Below, one piece after another: positions 1 through 5,656 of a stretch of 13,140 bases of DNA (the first letter of the stretch is position 1; each line of letters begins with the position of its first letter). This DNA is from Planctomycetota bacterium (GTDB taxonomy: Bacteria; Planctomycetota; PUPC01; DSUN01). The DNA lies in assembly GCA_016872875.1 (NCBI GenBank), contig VGYW01000234.1, positions 1 through 13,140 on the forward strand, in the 5' to 3' direction. The translations under genes and the position numbers were made by a program. Under the pieces are notes generated by a model. The model saw only the letters and a program-made list of their open reading frames with translations, was not told the DNA's origin and made no database searches.

Positions 1-2
1 TC

Positions 3-1331
3 GAGGCCCTCAATGCCATCCTCCAGGACGCCCAGCCCTGCCTCTACGTGCTGAAGGACTTCCACCCCTACCTGAAGGACCCCGTGGTCATCCGCCAGCT
101 CCGCGACCTCTGCCACGCGCTACGCCGCTCCTACAAGACCGTCGTCCTCCTCTCCCCGCAGCTCGAGCTCCCGCTCGAGCTCCAGAAATCGGTCTCGGTG
201 CTCGACCTTCCTGTCCCGGGCCGCCAGGTGATGGAGGGGCTGCTCGATGAGCTGGTCCGCGACGTGACGGCCAGCGGCAAGGCGAGCGTGGAGCTGACCG
301 ACTCCGACAAGGACCGCCTCGTGGGCGCCGTGCTGGGCCTCACGCTGGACGAGGCGGAACGGGTGTTCAACCAGGCCCTCGTCCGCGACGCGAAGCTGGA
401 CGCCAGCGACATAGACGCGGTGCTGTCGGAGAAGAAGCAGATCGTCCGCAAGTCGGGCCTCCTGGAATACTACGACCCGCAGGAGGACATGGGGAGCGTG
501 GGGGGGCTGGACATATTGAAGGAGTGGCTGCGGAAGCGCGGCAAGGCGTTCAGCGACCAGGCCCGCGCCTACGGCCTTCCGCGCCCCAAGGGGGTGCTGC
601 TCCTGGGAGTCCAGGGCTGCGGCAAGAGCCTCACCGCCAAGGCCGTCGCAAGGCTCTGGGGCCTCCCCCTCCTGCGGTTCGACATCAGCCGCATCTTCGA
701 CCGCTTCGTCGGCTCCTCCGAGAGCAACATGCGCCAGGCCCTCCAGACCGCAGAGTCCATCGCCCCCGCCGTCCTCTGGATAGATGAGGTCGAGAAGGCG
801 TTCTCAGGCATCCAGAGCTCGGGCGTGAGCGACGCGGGGACGACCTCGCGCGTCTTCGGCACCTTCATCACGTGGCTCCAGGAGACGCCATCGCTGGTGT
901 TCACCGTCGCCACTGCGAACGCGATAGAGTCGCTGCCGCCCGAGCTCCTGCGGAAGGGGCGGTTCGACGAGATCTTCTTTGTGGACCTGCCCGAGGTGAA
1001 GGAGCGCGAGGAGATTTTCGCGATCCACCTGCGGAAGCGGCAGCGCGACCCCAAGCAGTTCGACCTGGCCGAGTTAGCCGCGGCCACGGAGGGCTTCAGC
1101 GGCGCCGAGGTCGAGCAGGCCATCGTGTCGGCCCTCTACGACGCCTTCGACGAGGGCCGCGAGATGGGGATGAGCGACGTCGCGCGCTGCATCCACGACT
1201 CCGTGCCGCTCTCGGTCACCATGCGCGAGGGGATAGCGGCGCTGCGGGCCTGGGCGCGCGACCGCGCCCGCCCCGCCTCCAGCGCCCTCCTGGGCACCGT
1301 GGGCAGGGCGAGAATCTTCCCCGAGGCATGA
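3..1331 (+). CDS. AAA+ ATPase, Ycf46-like (5' end outside window)
   Basis: The reading frame is open from base 3, so the gene starts upstream of the window. The GTG at 48 is internal: codons before it continue a family-like stretch (LNAILQDAQPCLYVLKDFHP). Counting from that GTG, residues 1-130 are the N-terminal Ycf46-type region and the AAA+ core follows. Walker A is GVQGCGKS (187-194). Walker B is VLWIDE, with Asp246 and Glu247. The LRKGRFDE segment holds the arginine-finger candidates Arg302 and Arg305. A C-terminal lid helix follows (TEGFSGAEVEQAI). All ATPase residues are present, so an active cytoplasmic remodelling ATPase is expected. The substrate is unknown; in cyanobacteria Ycf46 relatives are linked to CO2-uptake regulation, which need not apply here. 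Full-length relatives are about 500 residues, so roughly 60-100 residues are missing. It converges on the UPF0175 gene, with repeat copy 1 between them. Family call is firm, biological role unknown. Confidence 0.9.
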   Translation, partial: EALNAILQDAQPCLYVLKDFHPYLKDPVVIRQLRDLCHALRRSYKTVVLLSPQLELPLELQKSVSVLDLPVPGRQVMEGLLDELVRDVTASGKASVELTDSDKDRLVGAVLGLTLDEAERVFNQALVRDAKLDASDIDAVLSEKKQIVRKSGLLEYYDPQEDMGSVGGLDILKEWLRKRGKAFSDQARAYGLPRPKGVLLLGVQGCGKSLTAKAVARLWGLPLLRFDISRIFDRFVGSSESNMRQALQTAESIAPAVLWIDEVEKAFSGIQSSGVSDAGTTSRVFGTFITWLQETPSLVFTVATANAIESLPPELLRKGRFDEIFFVDLPEVKEREEIFAIHLRKRQRDPKQFDLAELAAATEGFSGAEVEQAIVSALYDAFDEGREMGMSDVARCIHDSVPLSVTMREGIAALRAWARDRARPASSALLGTVGRARIFPEA

Positions 1332-1388
1332 ATTCGCCACCCCACAACTGGGGGAACAAAACCAACCGCGCGGGCTCTGCTGCCTTGC

Positions 1389-1588
1389 TCCCGAAGGGAG
1401 CACAGTGGGTAGCCGGCGGCTTCAGCCGCCGGACTCGGGTGTCGGAACCCGCGAAGTCCCGAAGGGACGGCAGAAGGAGGCAGGCGCCCCCTTGCCGCAG
1501 GGCTCTGCCGTCCCTTCGGGACTGCGCGATAGGCGCACCCCGATCCGGCGGCTGAAGCCGCCGGCTACCCACTATCATCCCTTCGGGA
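1389..1588. repeat. REP-doublet (BIME-like) element, copy 1
   Basis: A nested inverted repeat. The outer arms TCCCGAAGGGA (1389-1399) and TCCCTTCGGGA (1578-1588) pair. Next, the 29-base arm 1404-1432 is the perfect reverse complement of 1545-1573. Each of these arms is itself a hairpin unit: GTAG (1409-1412) followed by CCGGCGGCTTCAGCCGCCGG (1413-1432), and the mirror image with CTAC at 1565-1568. The inner 20-base arms AGTCCCGAAGGGACGGCAGA (1455-1474) and its exact complement (1504-1523) close around a 29-base apex. GTAG at the foot of a palindrome is the hallmark of REP sequences recognised by RAYT (TnpA-REP) transposases. The element sits between the 3' ends of two convergent genes, a typical REP location, and could act as a two-way transcription terminator. 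No transposase gene is in the window. The structure is directly visible; the REP/RAYT assignment is inference. Confidence 0.85.
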
Positions 1589-1623
1589 TTGCGATTTGGT
1601 CCCCTGAGTGGTACGAGAGAGTG

Positions 1624-1944
1624 TTACGACGAAGGATGCCTCGGCGACGGCAACTTGTCCCTTGCTTGCTGCACCAGCCATCGGGCGTCTTCCAGTTCCT
1701 TCTCCCACTCGACCTCGTCATAGTCCAGGTACGGGATGCCTTGCTGGCCAAGGAAGGGAATGAAGTCCCACAGGCTCATGCGCGCCAGCTCGGCGGCCTG
1801 CCCAAGGCTCAGGACCTTGCGGGTGAAGATGACAGCGGCCAGTTGGCGCAGAGCTTCCTCGGAGAACCGTTCCGCGGTGTAGCCGGCCATGCCCAGGGCC
1901 GCGCGAACGCTATCGGGCAGGTCGAGCGTCACAATCATGCTCAT
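1624..1944 (-). CDS. UPF0175 family protein (antitoxin-like, orphan)
   Basis: A 106-residue protein fitting UPF0175 (PF03683). It begins with a short beta strand (MIVTLDLPDSV), followed by helices and the family-typical SLGQAAELARMSLWDFIPFL segment at residues 46-65, which resembles a small helix-turn-helix. UPF0175 proteins are small, cytoplasmic and commonly found directly before a PIN-domain (DUF3368-type) toxin, so they are regarded as probable antitoxins. Here no such partner follows: 35 bases after the stop begins repeat copy 1, then the convergent ATPase. The start ATG at 1944 is preceded by a purine-rich ribosome site, GGGGAAAGAGG, about 2 bases upstream. A second in-frame ATG is two codons in, at 1938. 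A plausible promoter lies just upstream. The acidic, charged C-terminus (residues 74-97) would be the toxin-binding part if the family model applies. Antitoxin function is inferred. Confidence 0.82.
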   Translation of the reverse strand: MSMIVTLDLPDSVRAALGMAGYTAERFSEEALRQLAAVIFTRKVLSLGQAAELARMSLWDFIPFLGQQGIPYLDYDEVEWEKELEDARWLVQQARDKLPSPRHPSS

Positions 1945-1977
1945 GGCCTCTTTCCCCAGTGCAATCCTTCCGCTATG

Positions 1978-2006
1978 ATTCTACCAGCCGTGGGGCAGTG
2001 CTCCAA
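1978..2006 (-). promoter_or_regulatory. candidate sigma-70-type promoter for the UPF0175 gene
   Basis: On the minus strand TTGGAG (2006-2001) and TAGAAT (1983-1978) are separated by exactly 17 bases. The -10 box matches consensus at five of six positions; the -35 matches only the TTG. The predicted start of transcription is about 27 bases before the ATG at 1944. Its position downstream of a strong palindrome fits separate expression of this small gene. Confidence 0.42.
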
Positions 2007-2040
2007 GACGCTTAACGGCGTTTCCGGCGGCTGCGATCCG

Positions 2041-2070
2041 CGCCCCCACCGACCTCGTGTCGGTGGGGCG
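2041..2070. repeat. GC-rich hairpin
   Basis: CGCCCCCACCGAC (2041-2053) pairs with GTCGGTGGGGCG (2059-2070), giving 12 base pairs with one bulged C and a 5-base loop. It is one of three adjacent inverted repeats between the propeller gene and the UPF0175 gene. No T-run follows on either strand, so an intrinsic terminator is not clear. Confidence 0.7.
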
Positions 2071-2096
2071 AAGGATTGGCAACTAACGCGACGGCC

Positions 2097-2159
2097 CACC
2101 CCCCTTACCCCCCTCCCGCGCCCGCCGGCGGCGGGCGCGGGAGGGGGGTAAGGGGGGTG
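2097..2159. repeat. 31-bp perfect palindrome with G-quadruplex potential
   Basis: The 31-base arm 2097-2127 is the exact reverse complement of 2129-2159, separated by a single G at 2128. The right arm and the bases after it carry four G-runs on the plus strand (2139-2141, 2143-2148, 2152-2157, 2162-2165) with loops of 1, 3 and 4 bases, which satisfies the usual G-quadruplex pattern. The left arm gives the mirror pattern on the minus strand. It stands about 57 bases past the propeller gene's stop and 150 bases before the UPF0175 start. It may block read-through, or be a recombination or mobile remnant; the sequence does not decide. Confidence 0.85.
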
Positions 2160-2186
2160 CTGGGGCTGTAGTGGTCAATCATCGCC

Positions 2187-2207
2187 CCACTGGGACAAGC
2201 CCAGTGG
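2187..2207 (-). terminator. hairpin directly after the propeller gene, possible terminator
   Basis: CCACTGGG (2187-2194) pairs with CCCAGTGG (2200-2207) across a 5-base loop, 8 bases beyond the TGA of the PQQ propeller gene. It is correctly placed to end the four-gene transcript, but no U-run follows, so termination is uncertain. Confidence 0.38.
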
Positions 2208-2215
2208 TGACGTGA

Positions 2216-4525
2216 TCATGGGGCGCCGAGGGCGTAGAGGGTGGCCTCGCCGCGGACGTAGAGGCGCCGGCCGTCAGGCACCGGGTTGGCCACGAAGCGC
2301 TCCTGGCGCTCCGCCCAGTGGCCCGCCAGGATGGCGTTCTCGAGCTTGTTCTTGGCGAGCTGCTTGAAGGTGGGCCCCGGCTCGATGACGACGGAGCCAC
2401 CGTTGTTCCCGAAGATGTAGATGCGGCCGCCCGCGAGCACTGGGCTGATGCCGATGCCGCGACCCGCCCCCTCGTTCACCCACTGGAAATGGTCGAGGTC
2501 GAGGAGCCTCTGGTAGACCACCTCGGCGGCCCGAACGTCCACCACCGTGAGGACGCCTGAGTTGTTGACGAGGTAGGCCAGGCCGTCGTGGACCAGCGGC
2601 GAGGCGAGGTGCCAGGGCATGTAATACTTCGGCCAGGCCGAGGTGTCGAGCTTCACCGCCCGCGTCGCCAGCTTGAGCGGGTCCGCGAAGGCATCGGGCA
2701 GCGTGTGGATGAGAAGCTGCATGCTCCCGCTCGTCGCCAGGAAGAGCGTGCCCGCGTCGGCCACTGGCGAGGCGATGCACTGTGCGCCGATGTAGCCACT
2801 TGGCGTGTAGACCACCTTACCGTCGCTCGCGCGGACGATGCTGTCGTTGCCGAGGACGATGACGGGCACGCCGCCGATGGCCGTGGGCAGCGGCGTGCCG
2901 TGGAAGAGGCCCGCCGGGTTCAGCCCCACGTGTGGCGCGACGGGCGTCTGCCAGGCGGGCTTGCCTGTCCTCGCGTCGAAAGCCATCAGGTCGCGCATGA
3001 AGACGATCAGCTTGCCATCGGCGAGGACGGGCGACGATGAGAAGCCGTGCTCGACCATCGGGCGGTTGTCCACCCGAATCCACTTGCGGTTGCCGTCCAG
3101 GTCGTAGCAGGCGGTCACGCCCGAGGCGAACCAGACCCAGACGTGCTGGCCGTCGGTCACGGGAGCGAAGCCGGAGTAGCCGACGTCGGGCGTCTCGCCC
3201 CGGCGGTACTGGGGGTTGCCCGCCTGGCGGATGGCCTGGTAGAGCTCCTTTTCGAGCTTCGCCTTCTCCTCGCACTGCTTGGCCGTGAGGGGGCCGGAGA
3301 GGAGCGAAGCATTGATGGCATCAAGCTTCGCGGCGGTTGCCGCAGCCTCCTGGCCGGCGGGGGACTTCCGCTCCTCGTCCGTGGCCGCGTCGAGGTAGCT
3401 GTTGGTGCGCACCCAGAGCACCTTGCCGTCCGTCTTGCGGAGGCAGAGCAGGTCGTGCGGCTCGCTGAGGAGGTAGAGGCGGTCGCCGGCGACGACGGGC
3501 GAGCCTACGCCCATGCCCGCGCCGTAGAAGCCCGGGTGTGCGCCGGGCAGCACCGTCTTCCACGCGATGCCCGTCTCCTCGTACTCCGCGGGCGGGCAGG
3601 CGTGGAGGATGGGGATGAGGAACCAATCGCCCTGCTCGCCCGGCGACGCCTTGAGCAGGATGCGGTTCCAGCCCTTTGCGAGGACGATCCTCGCCCTTGC
3701 GCAGAAGGGCGGGCCGGGCTTGCCGTTCACCACCACGCGCGCCCCGCCCACGTAGGTGAGGTTCAGGCGGAAGGCGCCGCCCGCCTCGGAGAAGACATTG
3801 GCGAAGGCGTATGCCACGCCTGTCTGCCGCTTGCCGAAGAGCGCCGCAAAGTCAAGGAGCGCCGCGTCAGCAGTCACCTTCTTCCAGGTCAGCTCGCCGG
3901 CCTTCTCGCCCTCGACGGGCGCAAGCTCGGCCTCTCGGGGGAGGGTGTCCTGCTCGACCTTCGCTCCTTCGGGCAGTGGTAGTGGGCCGAGGACCAGCCA
4001 CTCGCGGGGAACGCCGTCGCGCATCGGCTTGCCTGCGATGCCCTCAGCGGGCCTCTGGGCCGAGTAGCGCAGTCCGTTCACGGCCTTGCTGATGCGCCCC
4101 CACGACAGTGGCGGGTCGGCGTTCGGATACTTCCCGCTGCCATCCCCCCGCCAGCCTTGGGTGGCGGCGAGGGCATGGGCGGACGCAAGCCATGCGAGAA
4201 ACCCAAGTACACCGGCCAGAGAACGGGAGCCTAAGATGGCCCGTGCCTTGGTCTCTTGCTCCCGAAGGGAGCGCAGTGGGTAGCCGGCGGCTTCAGCCGC
4301 CGGACTCGGGCGCGACAACCACCGAAGTCCCGAAGGGACGGCAGAAATGGAGGCATGACCGCCTCCCCGCGGGGATCTGCCGTCCCTTCGGGACTGGGCC
4401 GCGGGTGCGCCCTGTTCCGGCGGCTGAAGCCGCCGGCTACCCACTATAGTCCCTTCGGGACTCAAGAGAGCGCTTGCGCGGATCTGTTTGTCTCCTTTGT
4501 CGCGGGGCGGTGCACTAAGGCGCAT
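2216..4525 (-). CDS. secreted PQQ-type beta-propeller repeat protein with N-terminal carbohydrate-binding-like module
   Basis: Residues here count from the ATG at 4525 (769 aa). A hydrophobic signal peptide lies at about 92-120 (GVLGFLAWLASAHALA), followed by WRGDGSGKYP at 125, the usual opening of planctomycete PQQ-like propellers. Residues 175-310 look like a beta-sandwich module (EWLVLGPLPLPEG, GWNRILLKAS). From about 321 to the end are propeller blades with recurrent SPVVAGDRLYLL and TGKPAW-type repeats. Without visible catalytic residues it is probably a periplasmic scaffold or substrate-binding protein. The start is a problem: residues 23-89 are translated from repeat copy 2, so the signal peptide is far from the N-terminus. 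I chose ATG 4525 because it overlaps the glycosidase stop by 11 bases, which suggests coupled translation. A GTG at 4543 is also open. The best ribosome site, AAAGGAG (4498-4492), points to an in-frame ATC at 4483. Domain call is firm, N-terminus unreliable; the mature protein is encoded from about 4170 downward. Confidence 0.8.
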   Translation of the reverse strand: MRLSAPPRDKGDKQIRASALLSPEGTIVGSRRLQPPEQGAPAAQSRRDGRSPRGGGHASISAVPSGLRWLSRPSPAAEAAGYPLRSLREQETKARAILGSRSLAGVLGFLAWLASAHALAATQGWRGDGSGKYPNADPPLSWGRISKAVNGLRYSAQRPAEGIAGKPMRDGVPREWLVLGPLPLPEGAKVEQDTLPREAELAPVEGEKAGELTWKKVTADAALLDFAALFGKRQTGVAYAFANVFSEAGGAFRLNLTYVGGARVVVNGKPGPPFCARARIVLAKGWNRILLKASPGEQGDWFLIPILHACPPAEYEETGIAWKTVLPGAHPGFYGAGMGVGSPVVAGDRLYLLSEPHDLLCLRKTDGKVLWVRTNSYLDAATDEERKSPAGQEAAATAAKLDAINASLLSGPLTAKQCEEKAKLEKELYQAIRQAGNPQYRRGETPDVGYSGFAPVTDGQHVWVWFASGVTACYDLDGNRKWIRVDNRPMVEHGFSSSPVLADGKLIVFMRDLMAFDARTGKPAWQTPVAPHVGLNPAGLFHGTPLPTAIGGVPVIVLGNDSIVRASDGKVVYTPSGYIGAQCIASPVADAGTLFLATSGSMQLLIHTLPDAFADPLKLATRAVKLDTSAWPKYYMPWHLASPLVHDGLAYLVNNSGVLTVVDVRAAEVVYQRLLDLDHFQWVNEGAGRGIGISPVLAGGRIYIFGNNGGSVVIEPGPTFKQLAKNKLENAILAGHWAERQERFVANPVPDGRRLYVRGEATLYALGAP
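4252..4469. repeat. REP-doublet (BIME-like) element, copy 2, inside a gene's 5' end
   Basis: Same architecture as copy 1, with 29-base arms 4275-4303 and 4417-4445, 20-base arms 4326-4345 and 4376-4395, and outer arms 4260-4270 and 4450-4460. The core is 201 bases here and 200 in copy 1. GTAG sits at 4280-4283 before hairpin 4284-4303; its mirror is hairpin 4417-4436 with CTAC at 4437-4440. Copy 2 has extra terminal inverted bases TCTCTTG (4252-4258) and CAAGAGA (4463-4469), and an apex hairpin GGAGGC/GCCTCC (4349-4354, 4361-4366). The arms are base-for-base identical to copy 1 while the spacers have drifted, showing that folding is the conserved property. It lies between the end of the glycosidase gene and the signal peptide of the propeller gene, and stays open in that gene's frame. 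Confidence 0.85.
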
Positions 4526-5591
4526 TGGGGCGGAGGAAGGCACGGATGAACTCGACTTCCTGCGGGTCGTAGGGGGTGAGGTCGCGGCGGAAGAGGTCGT
4601 GGTGCCAGAGCTTGGGCTCGGGGCCGCCCTTCTTCGAGCCCCAGGGCAGGTGCGTCTGGGTCTTCCCGTTCACCAGGCCCCAGTTGTAGCAGGCGACCTT
4701 CTCCTGTTTGAAGAAGGGGAGATGGGTCTTGGGCAGGCTGCCCATGCCGCGGGCCATCCACTCGGTGCAGAGGAGAGGCCGCCCGTGCTTGCGAAGGTTG
4801 GCGACTATGCCCTTCACGGCATCGAGGTTGCCGTAGTTGTGGAAGCTCACGACATCCGATAGCTCCAACTGAGCCTTGTTGAGGTCGGTGAGGGCGCCGT
4901 TCCAGACGCCGATGGTGAGTGGCTGGCTGGGCTTGGCCTTGCGCGCCCAGGCGAAGCAGGCCACGACGAGCGGCAGGCTCTTGTTGCCCATCCCGCTGGC
5001 GCCCGGCTCGTTGTAGAGGTCCCAGGCCACCACCCGTTTGTCGGCTGCGAACTGCCCCACGATGTCCGCCACGTACTTTTCCAGGTCTGGCCAGGCCGCC
5101 TTGTCGGCGACCGGCCCGTGGCCGGGGCTAGGGGTCCAGGCGGAGTTGTGGACGCCTGGCACGGGCTCGTCCTGCTTGCCGAGGTAGGGCTGCTTGCCGG
5201 CGAAGGCGCAGTCGTCGAAGAGCACGGGCATCGTCGTGAGGCCCCGCTTGTCCGCGATGGCCACGAACTCCCCGAGCCGCTTCCTCAGCCCCTCGGGGTC
5301 GTGCTTCCATACCAGGTACTGGATGAAGACCCGCGTGGAGTTGAAGCCGGTCTCCCCCGCGAGGGCCAGTTCGCGGTCAATCGTCGCCGCGTCGAAGCTC
5401 TCCGCCTGCCACATCTCGGTCGTGTTGGCGGCGTTGCTCGGCACGTAGTTGAAGCCGACGAGCCAGGGCTGCTTCTCATACCACCCTCCCGCCCGCTCAA
5501 CCGGCCATCGCCCGGCCGCCTCCTCCGCCGCAGACACCGTAGCGACGAAGGCGACCATGAGGAGCAGCAACGCTGTAAGACAACTGCCCAT
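4515..5591 (-). CDS. secreted clan-A glycoside hydrolase (GH5-like cellulase/xylanase/mannanase type)
   Basis: A 358-residue protein with a signal peptide, MGSCLTALLLLMVAFVATVSA (1-21), and a single TIM-barrel-like domain. WDLYNEPG at 190-197 puts the probable acid/base Glu195 after strand 4, and LLCTEW at 273-278 puts the probable nucleophile Glu277 after strand 7. His251 in SFHNYGN fits the conserved His before strand 7. Both catalytic glutamates are therefore present, and a retaining endo- or exo-glycosidase acting outside the cytoplasm is expected. The substrate (cellulose, xylan, mannan or other) cannot be assigned. Length is normal for a stand-alone catalytic domain, with no carbohydrate-binding module. 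The ATG at 5591 follows a purine-rich AAAGGGG about 9 bases upstream, which lies in the loop of a leader hairpin. It is 65 bases downstream of the LamG-like gene and touches the propeller gene's frame, suggesting one operon. Confidence 0.85.
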   Translation of the reverse strand: MGSCLTALLLLMVAFVATVSAAEEAAGRWPVERAGGWYEKQPWLVGFNYVPSNAANTTEMWQAESFDAATIDRELALAGETGFNSTRVFIQYLVWKHDPEGLRKRLGEFVAIADKRGLTTMPVLFDDCAFAGKQPYLGKQDEPVPGVHNSAWTPSPGHGPVADKAAWPDLEKYVADIVGQFAADKRVVAWDLYNEPGASGMGNKSLPLVVACFAWARKAKPSQPLTIGVWNGALTDLNKAQLELSDVVSFHNYGNLDAVKGIVANLRKHGRPLLCTEWMARGMGSLPKTHLPFFKQEKVACYNWGLVNGKTQTHLPWGSKKGGPEPKLWHHDLFRRDLTPYDPQEVEFIRAFLRPNAP

Positions 5592-5629
5592 CGCAATTCG
5601 CCCCTTTAGTCAGGCCGATAGGAATTGCG
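5592..5629 (-). promoter_or_regulatory. leader hairpin enclosing the glycosidase ribosome-binding site
   Basis: On the minus strand CGCAATTC (5629-5622) pairs perfectly with GAATTGCG (5599-5592). The 3' arm ends on the base before the start ATG (5591), and the 22-base loop holds the AAAGGGG ribosome site. Such a placement could tune translation of the glycosidase within the operon. Only the inverted repeat and its position are directly seen. Confidence 0.4.
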
Positions 5630-5656
5630 CAACGCGGAGATGGAATGTGCCCAAGC

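Noticed and set aside
1216..1578. Minus-strand frame giving a VGSRRLQPP-type peptide, similar to one from repeat copy 2.
   Set aside because: The similarity comes from the shared inverted-repeat DNA; no start signal or domain supports a protein family. The repeat explains it better than a conserved small gene.
1405..2151. A plus-strand open frame of 248 codons over repeat copy 1 and the UPF0175 gene.
   Set aside because: It translates the repeat, the antisense of UPF0175 and the palindrome, with no ribosome site or domain.
1389..4469. The two repeat copies as CRISPR or as ends of one composite transposon.
   Set aside because: There are no regularly spaced short repeats or spacers, and the genes between the copies (UPF0175, propeller) are not transposition genes. 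Each copy is a complete symmetric element by itself.
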